NCBI GenBank assembly: GCA_900545995.1
Contig: URBM01000074.1
Span: 1-9,496, forward strand
Length of the DNA: 9,496 nt
Reading direction: 5' to 3'
DNA from: an uncultured Collinsella sp.
GTDB lineage: Bacteria; Actinomycetota; Coriobacteriia; Coriobacteriales; Coriobacteriaceae
Every line of letters starts with the position of its first letter. Positions within the stretch are counted from its first letter, which is position 1. Made by a program: the position numbers and the translations under genes. The notes under the pieces are model-generated. The model did no database searches. It saw only the letters and a list, made by a program, of their open reading frames with translations, and was not told the origin of the DNA. Of this stretch, positions 1 to 6,200 are shown piece after piece.

Positions 1-354
1 GGTCAACTGCCAGTGGAGCGACGAGGAGTTCGCCGAGCATTGATCCGTGGCGGAGAGTGCTGGCTCGTGGGCCTGCATATCCACCCCTATAGCCATGGTG
101 GCGTGTGGAATCGCGATCCCGACCGTCGTCGTCGTCTGCTGCTGCACCGCAAGGAGATCGATTTTCTCGACGGCAAACTGCGCAACCGCGGCTATGCGCT
201 GGTGCCGCTGGAGCTCTACTTTAATACCGATGGCCGCGTAAAGCTGCTGCTTGGTCTGGGCCGCGGCAAGAAGCTCTACGACAAGCGCGAGGATATGGCC
301 AAGCGCGATGTCCAGCGCGAGATCGACCGCGCCCTCAAGGAACGCAACCGCTGA
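1..354 (+). CDS. smpB: SsrA-binding protein SmpB, C-terminal part, possible frameshift
   Basis: SmpB binds tmRNA and brings it to stalled ribosomes for trans-translation. The window opens inside the gene. From about base 40 the protein is clear SmpB: GECWLVGLHIHPYSHG, the block DPDRRRRLLLHRKEID, the strand region ALVPLELYF, and the basic KGKKLYDKRED-type helix (here GRGKKLYDKRED), ending in the Lys/Arg-rich tail ALKERNR and TGA at 352-354. Upstream of base 40 this frame turns into an arginine-rich run with CGA and GGA codons that does not look like SmpB. The neighbouring frame (codons from base 2) reads VNCQWSDEEFAEH with every codon ending in G or C, until a TGA at 41-43. A missing single base around 38-42 would join the two as EEFAEHLIRGGECWLVG. 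So either the gene is frameshifted or the sequence has an indel error. Identity of the C-terminal part is secure; intactness is not. Confidence 0.85.
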   Translation, partial: GQLPVERRGVRRALIRGGECWLVGLHIHPYSHGGVWNRDPDRRRRLLLHRKEIDFLDGKLRNRGYALVPLELYFNTDGRVKLLLGLGRGKKLYDKREDMAKRDVQREIDRALKERNR

Positions 355-366
355 CCGTCCTTCATA

Positions 367-434
367 AGTTGCGGTGGAATACGGACTGGTTTGCCTGTTT
401 GAGGGGGCTATTCAGTCCCTATTTCACCGCAACT
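367..434 (+). repeat. Long inverted repeat downstream of smpB
   Basis: The arms AGTTGCGGTGGAATA (367-381) and TATTTCACCGCAACT (420-434) pair over 15 bases, with one G-U wobble. After a C-C mismatch (382/419) pairing resumes with GGACTG (383-388) and CAGTCC (413-418). This gives a roughly 22-base-pair stem with a 24-base loop, starting 13 bases after the smpB stop. No T-run follows the right arm, so it is not a standard terminator. The wobble is G-U in a + strand RNA but would be C-A on the other strand. It could be a dispersed palindromic repeat, a structured 3' UTR or an RNA processing site. It is not ssrA, since no tRNA-like end or tag reading frame is visible. Confidence 0.75.
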
Positions 435-476
435 GCGGGCGTCTCATCTTTCTTACTGTTCTGACACATATGTTTC

Positions 477-510
477 AAAGGCGGCGTCCGTTATGGGCGC
501 TGCCTTTTTT
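477..510 (+). terminator. Intrinsic terminator after smpB
   Basis: The arms AAAGGCGGCGTCC (477-489) and GGGCGCTGCCTTT (495-507) form a 13-base-pair stem with two G-U wobbles around the loop GTTAT. A run of six T (505-510) ends the hairpin. This is a textbook rho-independent terminator for transcription from smpB. It lies 52 bases before the next start codon, so an attenuator role for the flavin reductase gene is possible but not needed. Confidence 0.86.
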
Positions 511-561
511 GTGGGTACATACATCCATGAGGTTCCAACCCGAGCTAGGGGAGTGATCGTT

Positions 562-1065
562 ATGGACAAAACTGCGTTCTTTACCATGCCGAGCGGTCTG
601 TACGTGGTGAGCGCCGCGGCAGACGGGCTGCGTGCCGGCTGCGTCATCAACACTGCGGTGCAGGTGACGTCCATGCCGCCGCGCATTTCGGTTGCCGTGA
701 ACAAGGGCAACGTCACCTCGGGCGTCATCGCTTCGGCCAAAGCGTTTGCGCTGACCGTGATCGATCAGACCGCCGATATGCTCTACATCGGTAACTTTGG
801 GTTCCGCACCAGCAGCGATTATGACAAGTTTGCCAAATACGAGACCCGCGAGACGGCTCTGGGCATGCCCTATGTGCCCGAGCACGCGGCGGCCCTGTTT
901 AGCTGCCATTTGATCGACACTGTGGATGTTGGCACGCATCTGCTGTTTATCGGCGAGGTCGAGGATGCCGAGCGCTTGAGTGACGAGACGCCGCTCACCT
1001 ACGATTACTACCATAAGGTCCTGAAGGGCAAGACGCCTCCGAAGGCGTCCTCGTATCAAGGCTAG
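562..1065 (+). CDS. Flavin reductase-like FMN-binding split-barrel protein
   Basis: This 167-residue protein belongs to the flavin reductase family (FMN-binding split barrel), which uses NAD(P)H to reduce FMN or holds FMN as an electron relay. Visible family features are the N-terminal strand with SGLYVVSA (11-18), the FMN-site segment NTAVQVTSMPPRISVAVNKG (30-49), the conserved T/S-rich helix after it, the FGFRTSSDYDKF segment (79-90), and the C-terminal block GTHLLFIGEVEDAE...YYHKVLKGKTPP (124-160). The YYHKVLKGKTPP ending matches the linker seen in high-molecular-weight rubredoxins, where a rubredoxin domain follows in the same chain. Here the chain stops at SSYQG, and a rubredoxin is a separate gene 89 bases on. 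I chose ATG 562 because AGGGGAG (547-553) sits 8 bases upstream; the upstream in-frame ATG at 493 lies inside the terminator. Likely cytoplasmic: no signal or membrane segment is seen. The substrate is not known from sequence. Confidence 0.88.
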   Translation: MDKTAFFTMPSGLYVVSAAADGLRAGCVINTAVQVTSMPPRISVAVNKGNVTSGVIASAKAFALTVIDQTADMLYIGNFGFRTSSDYDKFAKYETRETALGMPYVPEHAAALFSCHLIDTVDVGTHLLFIGEVEDAERLSDETPLTYDYYHKVLKGKTPPKASSYQG

Positions 1066-1082
1066 AAATGTTCTAAAAGTAC

Positions 1083-1115
1083 TTGCATTATATTATTGAT
1101 AACATATACTAATAA
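1083..1115 (+). promoter_or_regulatory. Candidate promoter and overlapping dyad before the rubredoxin gene
   Basis: An AT-rich island in GC-rich surroundings holds TTGCAT (1083-1088), 16 bases, then TATACT (1105-1110), a plausible sigma-70 type -35/-10 pair. An imperfect palindrome, TTATTGATA...TACTAATAA (1093-1115, centre 1104), overlaps the -10, as a repressor site would. This suggests the rubredoxin gene has its own promoter even if some transcription comes through from the flavin reductase gene. The -35 match is poor and no regulator can be named. Confidence 0.4.
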
Positions 1116-1154
1116 GCGAAGTACATCACCAGTCGCGTTCGAGAGGAGAACATC

Positions 1155-1298
1155 ATGGCTGAGGAGAAGAAGACGTATAAGTTCGTGTGCATCGTTTGTG
1201 GCTACGAGGTTGAGGTCGACACGCCCGAGCTGCCCGAGGACTACGTGTGCCCGGTCTGCGGCGTCGGTCCCGATCAGTTTGAGCTCGTCGAGGAGTAG
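1155..1298 (+). CDS. Short-form rubredoxin (rubredoxin-like iron protein)
   Basis: This 47-residue acidic protein carries the four cysteines of a rubredoxin Fe(SCys)4 site as two CxxC knuckles: C12-IV-C15-G-Y (CIVCGYE) and C32-PV-C35-G (YVCPVCGVGPDQFELVEE). Aromatic core residues Y8, F10, Y17, Y30 and F42 are in place. Ordinary rubredoxins are about 52-54 residues and have a longer loop between the knuckles, of the DPEEGDPDNGI type. Here that loop is cut to about 16 residues, as in the rubredoxin-like domains of rubrerythrins or Hrb proteins. The start ATG 1155 follows AGGAG (1144-1148) by 6 bases. It most likely works as a one-electron carrier with the flavin reductase just upstream, feeding a flavodiiron protein or peroxidase that is not in this window. 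The family call is firm; the partner is inference. Confidence 0.87.
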   Translation: MAEEKKTYKFVCIVCGYEVEVDTPELPEDYVCPVCGVGPDQFELVEE

Positions 1299-1338
1299 CT
1301 CGTCGGCACGCGGCTCACGGCAACATATAGCTCTGTCC

Positions 1339-1374
1339 AAGGGCCTCGGTCGAATTCTCGGCCGGGGCCCTTTT
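1339..1374 (+). terminator. Intrinsic terminator after the rubredoxin gene
   Basis: The arms AAGGGCCTCGGTCGA (1339-1353) and TCGGCCGGGGCCCTT (1358-1372) form a 15-base-pair stem with two G-U wobbles and an ATTC loop. TTTTGATTTAT follows. It ends transcription of the two redox genes 40 bases after the rubredoxin stop. On the - strand the hairpin is not followed by a T-run, so it is at best a weak terminator for the convergent transporter gene. Confidence 0.86.
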
Positions 1375-1405
1375 GATTTATCTGACGGTTTAAAACGGTC
1401 TCACG

Positions 1406-1420
1406 TGTTACAGATTGAGA
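1406..1420 (+). repeat. Solitary copy of the 15-base TGTTACAGATTGAGA element
   Basis: The sequence TGTTACAGATTGAGA is identical to the half-site at 3030-3044 in the big intergenic array. It lies between the rubredoxin terminator and the 3' end of the transporter gene. A full left half at the standard 25-base distance is missing. What remains upstream is ATCTG (1380-1384), 21 bases away, and a short GGTCTCA (1397-1403) that can pair with TGAGAC (1416-1421). It looks like a decayed or shortened member of the same family, which argues that the element is dispersed rather than peculiar to one promoter. Confidence 0.7.
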
Positions 1421-1450
1421 CGTTATATCTGGACAGTTACGCCATCCCAA

Positions 1451-2707
1451 TTACATCCCCGTTAGCAGCACGATGTCGAGAATCGTCACGATGACGCCGA
1501 TTCCTACGAGCAGCGCGTTGAGCGGGCGCGAGTTGGTGTATTTGCCCATGACGCGGGGCGAACTGGTGAGTCGTATGAGCACAAAGACCGTAATTGGCAG
1601 CTGAAGCGACAGCAGCGCCTGACTCCAAATGAGACCCTCAAAAGGATTCGGGACGACCAAGCACGCCGCCACTGCGCCGACGAAGCAGGCCGCCACCCCG
1701 ATCGAGGAATGTCGGTCGTGGATGTCGTATTCCTCGTCGAACATGCCCGCGGTGATGGTGCCCGCCGCCATGCCCGCCGTCACACTACTCGATAGTCCCG
1801 CAAACAGCAGTGCCACCGCAAAGATGGTCGAGCTTGCCGGGCCCAGAATGGGGGAGAGCGTGGCCGCTGCGACGGCGAGGTCGTCTACGACCATGCCGTG
1901 CGCAAAGAAGGTCGTTGCGGCCAGGATGACCATGGCCGAGTTGATTGCCCAGCCCACGCCCATCGAAAAGAGCGTGTCGAAGAGCTCGTAGCGCAGACGT
2001 TCTTCGATAACCTGCTCGCCTTGGCCTTCAAAGTGCATGGATTGGATGACCTCGGAGTGCAGGAAGAGGTTGTGGGGCATAACGACCGCGCCTAGGACAC
2101 TTACGATAATCGCGGCCGAGCCGGTGGGCATACAGGGTGTGATCCAGCTTGCGGCGGCTTGCGGCCAGTCGACCTTGACTAGTGCAAGCTCGGCTAAAAA
2201 CGAAAGTCCTACCACGCCTACGAAGGCGATGATCCATCGCTCGGCGCGTTTGTAGGAGCTTGTCATGAGCATGGCAATCGATGCCGCCGCCACGATGATG
2301 CAGCCGGCGCGTACGGGCAGGCCAAAGAGCATTTGAAGCGCGATCGCACCGCCCAGGACTTCGGCCATGGCGGTGGCGACCGTGGCTAGATACGCGCTGC
2401 CGAGTATCGCACGCCCGACGAGGCGGGGTAGGTGGCGCGTCGTGGCCTCGGCAAGACACATGCCCGTGGCGATGCCCAGGTGCGCCGCGTTGTGCTGCAG
2501 CACGATGAGCATGATCGTGGACAGCGTGACGATCCACAGCAGCGCGTAGCCAAACTGCGAGCCCGCGGCCATATTGGAGGCCCAGTTGCCCGGGTCAATA
2601 AAGCCGACGGTCACGAGCAGCCCGGGGCCGATATGCCGCGCAATGTCTAGGCCTCCGTGACCACCGGTGCGCCGGGAACCAAAGTGTTGTTTGAGATGGT
2701 TGAGCAT
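1451..2707 (-). CDS. mntH: NRAMP family Mn2+/Fe2+ transporter (MntH type)
   Basis: This 418-residue, very hydrophobic inner-membrane protein is a proton-coupled importer of divalent metals. The two signature sites are intact: DPGN in TM1 (D38-P-G-N41, in GFIDPGNWASNMAAGS) and the TM6 motif A207-V-V-M210-P-H212-N-L-F-L-H217-S. In characterised NRAMP structures the TM1 Asp and Asn, the TM6 Ala carbonyl and the TM6 Met thioether bind the metal. Keeping the Met indicates a Mn/Fe transporter rather than the Mg-type relatives, which lack it. About eleven membrane segments fit the length, which is normal for the family. Start ATG at 2707 has AGGAG (2714-2718) 6 bases upstream on the same strand. The gene converges on the rubredoxin gene and diverges from gltB. 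Its upstream region holds a possible metal box and then the repeat array. No clear terminator of its own is seen after the stop. Confidence 0.93.
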   Translation of the reverse strand: MLNHLKQHFGSRRTGGHGGLDIARHIGPGLLVTVGFIDPGNWASNMAAGSQFGYALLWIVTLSTIMLIVLQHNAAHLGIATGMCLAEATTRHLPRLVGRAILGSAYLATVATAMAEVLGGAIALQMLFGLPVRAGCIIVAAASIAMLMTSSYKRAERWIIAFVGVVGLSFLAELALVKVDWPQAAASWITPCMPTGSAAIIVSVLGAVVMPHNLFLHSEVIQSMHFEGQGEQVIEERLRYELFDTLFSMGVGWAINSAMVILAATTFFAHGMVVDDLAVAAATLSPILGPASSTIFAVALLFAGLSSSVTAGMAAGTITAGMFDEEYDIHDRHSSIGVAACFVGAVAACLVVPNPFEGLIWSQALLSLQLPITVFVLIRLTSSPRVMGKYTNSRPLNALLVGIGVIVTILDIVLLTGM

Positions 2708-2753
2708 GGTGCACTCCTGCGTGCCGTTTGTTTGACGCCGTAAAGGGTACCCG

Positions 2754-2783
2754 TTTTAGGCTTAAAGGTTAACCGAGACTAAC
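2754..2783 (-). promoter_or_regulatory. Possible metal-responsive operator upstream of mntH
   Basis: About 50-75 bases before the mntH start, the + strand carries TTTTAGGCTTAAAGGTTAAC (2754-2773), then CGAGACTAAC. It contains a near-direct repeat AGGCTTAA/AGGTTAAC, the palindrome GGTTAACC (2767-2774) and the spaced dyad GTTA...TAAC (2768-2783). The GGTTA/CCTAA flavour recalls DtxR/MntR-family boxes, which would fit a manganese transporter. The match is not exact, no good -10/-35 pair was found on this strand, and the regulator is not in the window. Confidence 0.28.
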
Positions 2784-2827
2784 AAAATTGTTGTATTTGA
2801 ATAGGATGGGGAAAGGAGTTGCCGAAA

Positions 2828-2886
2828 TGTCTTGATCTGTAACAACTAGGGATGGAAATTGGACCTAGGTGTTACAGATCGAGACA
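2828..2886 (+). repeat. Array hairpin 1
   Basis: The arms TGTCTTGATCTGTAACA (2828-2844) and TGTTACAGATCGAGACA (2870-2886) pair over 17 bases around a 25-base loop. The single departure from perfect pairing, T2833 against G2881, is a U-G wobble in a + strand RNA but an A-C mismatch in a - strand RNA. The inner ends CTAGG and CCTAG can extend pairing imperfectly. Confidence 0.85.
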
Positions 2887-2909
2887 GGAAGAAATGGTCC
2901 TATGGAAAA

Positions 2910-2964
2910 TCTCGATCTGTAACAGTTAGCTGCAAAAACCGGCCCTTCGTGTTACAGATCGAGA
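2910..2964. repeat. Array hairpin 2
   Basis: The arms TCTCGATCTGTAACA (2910-2924) and TGTTACAGATCGAGA (2950-2964) are a perfect 15-base inverted repeat around a 25-base loop. The half-site at 2870-2884 can also pair perfectly with the arm at 2910-2924, so an alternative fold in the next register is possible. Confidence 0.87.
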
Positions 2965-2984
2965 CATTCGGAACCGTCTCTCGA

Positions 2985-3049
2985 AAACATCTCAATCTGT
3001 AACATCTAGGCGCCAAAATTGGGTCTTCCTGTTACAGATTGAGATGTTT
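2985..3049. repeat. Array hairpin 3
   Basis: The arms AAACATCTCAATCTGTAACA (2985-3004) and TGTTACAGATTGAGATGTTT (3030-3049) are a perfect 20-base inverted repeat around a 25-base loop. Relative to hairpin 2, one C-G pair has become an A-T pair by changes on both arms (A2994 with T3040), so base pairing is kept while sequence changes. This unit shows the longest perfect stem of the three. Confidence 0.88.
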
Positions 3050-3061
3050 GAAGCGGTGAGC

Positions 3062-3115
3062 TTACAGGCCGAACTTGGGGCCCTTGTTGTCGTCCTTGAG
3101 GTCGGCGGTGTCCAC
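3062..3115 (-). pseudogene. Possible orphan C-terminal coding remnant
   Basis: Read on the - strand, 17 codons and a TAA spell VDTADLKDDNKGPKFGL. All 17 sense codons end in G or C, as in the real genes here, although this is an intergenic stretch. The codons before it (CTA, CGA) lose that character, and no start codon with a ribosome binding site is in reach. It could be the tail of a gene whose 5' part was lost, ending 13 bases from the repeat array. I do not recognise the protein. Chance GC-rich sequence is the alternative. Confidence 0.35.
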
Positions 3116-3126
3116 TCGTAGGGCGT

Positions 3127-3149
3127 GCGTTACGCGATTGTTTCGAAAC
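3127..3149 (+). promoter_or_regulatory. Palindromes in the gltB upstream region
   Basis: The perfect 10-base palindrome GTTTCGAAAC (3140-3149) and the short dyad GCGT-T-ACGC (3127-3135) lie 80-100 bases before the gltB start. A further GAAAC follows at 3156-3160. A nitrogen- or glutamate-responsive regulator could bind here. No exact match to a known GlnR, NtcA or AmtR box was recognised, and a convincing -35/-10 pair for gltB was not found; TAATAT at 3207-3212 is the best -10-like string. Confidence 0.25.
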
Positions 3150-3228
3150 GGGCGGGAAACACAACGGGCCGGTGATGCTCCTAGTATGCCTATTCAACTG
3201 ATTGTCTAATATTTAGGGGAGGATCGCG

Positions 3229-6200
3229 ATGCAGGCAGATTCCGCTCAGCAGCAGGGCCTTTATCGCCCCGAATTCGACCACGATGCATGTGGCATCGGC
3301 GCGCTTGCCGATATCAACGGCGAGCGCCATCACCAGATCCTGGACGACGCACTGTCCATTCTGGTCAACTTGGAGCACCGCGGCGGCACCGGACTCGAGA
3401 AGAACACCGGCGACGGCGCCGGCATCCTGTTCCAGGTTCCGCATCACTTTTTCCGCAAAGAGGCTCAAAAGTGCGGCCAGATTCTGCCGGCAGAGGGCGA
3501 CTATGGCGTGGCCATGCTGTTCTTCCCGCAGGACGACAAGGGCGTAGAGGATGCCCGTCGCGTGTTTGAGGAGGGCTGCGCCGAGGCCGGCGTGCCGCTG
3601 CTCTTTTGGCGCGAGGTGCCCGTCGACCCGCACGACCTGGGTGAGACGGCCCGCGCCTGCATGCCTACCATCCTGCAGGCCTTTCTGGGCCGCCCCGACG
3701 ACACGCCGGCCGGCGACGCATTCGAGCGCCGCCTGTACGTGTGCCGCCGCACCATCGAGAAGAAGGCCGACGCCGAGTTTGCCCTGCGCGACAAGATTTT
3801 CTACGTCTGCTCCATGAGCTCGCGCACCATCGTGTACAAAGGCATGCTTGTGGCCACGCAGATGCGCCGCTTCTTCATCGACCTCAACGACGCCGCCGTC
3901 AAAACGGCCGTGGCGCTCGTCCACTCGCGCTACTCCACCAACACCACACCCAGCTGGGAGCGCGCACATCCCAACCGCTTTATCATCCACAACGGCGAGA
4001 TCAATACCCTCAAGGGCAACGTCAACTGGATTCGCGCCCGCGAACCCAACCTGTACAGCCCCGTGCTGCAGCACGATCTTGAGCGCGTGATGCCCATCAT
4101 CAACCGCGAGGGCTCCGACTCCGCGATTCTGGACAACGTGCTCGAGTTCCTGGTCATGAACGGTCGTCCGCTCACGCGTGCCGCATCCATGCTGCTGCCC
4201 GAGCCGTGGGACCACAACGACAGCCTGAGTGAGGAGCGCCGCGCCTACGACGCTTACCAGTCCATGCTCATGGAGCCGTGGGATGGCCCGGCGGCCATCG
4301 CCTTTACCGACGGTCGCACGCTGGGTGCCGCCCTCGACCGTAACGGCTTGCGTCCCGCCCGCTACTATGTGACGCGCGACGGTCGCTTTATGCTGGCAAG
4401 CGAGGTGGGCACCATCGAGGTGAGCCCCGAGAACATCCTGACGAGCGGCTGTCTGGGACCGGGGCAGATGCTCGAGGTCGATTTTGCCCGCGGCCGCGTC
4501 ATCTACAACGACGAGCTGCGCGCCCGTTACGCCAAGGAAAAGCCCTATCGCGACTGGATCGCCGAAGAGACGCTGACCGTCGACGCGCTCGACAAGCCCG
4601 TCGCGCCCACGCCCGCCGAGGATACCGAGGTGCCCGCCGCCGTGCGCATGGCCAAGCTCGGGTATCACTGGGATGATGTTGACGAAGTCGTGCGTCCCAT
4701 GGCCCAGCAGGGCAAGGCGCCGCTCGCCTCGATGGGTATCGATGCGCCGCTGGCCTGCCTGTCCAAGAAGACGCGCTCGTTCTTCGACTACTTCTATCAG
4801 CTGTTTGCCCAGGTCACGAACCCGCCGATCGACGCCCTGCGCGAGCATATGGTCACCTCGACCACGCTCTACCTGGGCAACCACGGCAACCTGCTCGAGG
4901 ACTCCCGTACGGCCTGCCAGCTGGTGCGTCTGGAGCGTCCGCTGCTGAGCGAGGAGGAGTTCGAGCGTATTTGCGCGATTGACCGTGTTGGCTTTAAGAC
5001 CCGCCGGTTCCGTGCCGTGTACCGCCGCGACGCGGGTGAGGGCGCGCTGCAGGCTGCGCTCAAGCAGCTTGCCGAAGACGTCGAGGCTGCGGTTCGCGAT
5101 GGCGTGAACATCGTGGTGCTGAGCGACCGTGCCGCTGCGGGCGAGGTACCCGTGCCGTCGCTGCTCGCCGTGGGCTGCGTGCACAACCACCTGATCCGTG
5201 CCGGTGTGCGCACCTTTGCCGATATCGTGGTGGAGTGCGGCGATGCCGTGTCTCCGCACGACTTTGCGGCGCTGGTGGGCTACTCCGCAAGCGGCATCTA
5301 CCCGTACAACGCGCATGCGTGCATCCGCAATCTGGCGGCACGCGGCGACCTGGACGTGACGGCCGAGCAGGGCATCGCCAATTACAACAAGGCCGCGACG
5401 GCGGGCATCGTCTCCATCATGTCCAAGATGGGCATCTCCACGGTGCAGAGCTACCACTCCGCGCAAATCTTTGAGGCCGTTGGCTTTACGCCGGAGTTCG
5501 TCAGCGCGTACTTCGCCGGCACGGTGAGCCGTGTGGGCGGTATGGGTGTCGAGGACGTTGAGCGCGAGCAAAACGAGCGTTACGACGCCGCGCTCGCTAT
5601 CCTTAAGAGCCCGGCTCCCGATCAACTGCCCACGTTGGGCCTGACCAAGTGGCGCCCGCTCGGCGGCGAGGATCACCTCATCGATCCGCAGACTGTCTAC
5701 TTGCTGCAGACCGCCTGCCGCGAGGACAGCTACGACACCTTTAAGGAGTACAGCGCTCGCCTGCACCGCACCGGCCGTGCCGTGCGCCTGCGCGACCTGC
5801 TCGACTTTGACGGCAGCGGCCGCACGCCGGTTTCGCTCGACGAGGTGGAGCCCGCGCTCAACATCGTCCGCCGCTTTAACACCGGCGCCATGTCGTACGG
5901 TTCCATTAGCAAAGAGGCACACGAGTGCATGGCCATCGCCATGAACCGCCTGCATGGCCGTTCCAACTCCGGCGAGGGCGGCGAGGACCCGCGCCGCGAG
6001 ACCCCGCTGGCTAACGGTGACTCCAAGAACTCCGCGATCAAGCAGGTGGCAAGTGCGCGATTTGGCGTGACGAGCCGCTACCTGTGCAGCGCCTTCGAGA
6101 TTCAGATCAAGATGGCCCAGGGCGCCAAGCCCGGTGAGGGCGGTCACCTGCCCGGCAAGAAGGTCTACCCCTGGATTGCCGAGGTCCGTCAGTCCACGCC

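Larger units (their letters stand above)
2805..3049. repeat. Alternating-orientation 15-base repeat array, 40-base period (three 80-base units)
   Basis: Six copies of TGTTACAGATYGAGA alternate in orientation and begin at 2830(-), 2870(+), 2910(-), 2950(+), 2990(-) and 3030(+). The spacing is exactly 40, so each of the five spacers is exactly 25 bases. The simplest reading is three tandem 80-base units (2805-2884, 2885-2964, 2965-3044), each spacer + left arm + loop + right arm. The loops align without gaps at roughly 12-15 identities of 25 (shared TAG, AAA, GG and CT positions). The outer spacers share about 10-11 of 25. The arms differ at only one or two positions. Conserved arms amid drifting spacers imply selection on the arms or on the hairpins. 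There are no cas genes and no coding potential. It fills most of the region between mntH and gltB. Confidence 0.92.

Noticed and set aside
355..476. tmRNA gene ssrA, often next to smpB
   Set aside because: No tRNA-like acceptor end, TPsiC arm or tag peptide frame could be read in this stretch.
493..561. N-terminal extension of the flavin reductase from ATG 493
   Set aside because: The ATG lies in the loop of the upstream terminator and lacks a ribosome binding site. ATG 562 has AGGGGAG at good distance and starts at the family's normal N-terminus.
1032..1049. Perfect hairpin GACGCCT-CCGA-AGGCGTC as a terminator of the flavin reductase gene
   Set aside because: It lies within the last codons of the gene and no T-run follows. 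It may be chance or a minor mRNA structure.
2708..2830. Manganese riboswitch (yybP-ykoY) in the mntH leader
   Set aside because: The conserved loop sequences of that riboswitch were not found on the - strand here.
2805..3049. CRISPR array
   Set aside because: Repeats are only 15 bases, alternate in orientation, and the 25-base spacers are related to one another rather than unique. No cas gene is in the window.
3006..3197. 63-residue - strand open frame in the intergenic region
   Set aside because: It runs through the repeat array, has no ribosome binding site, has atypical composition, and is out of frame with the more gene-like codons at 3062-3115.
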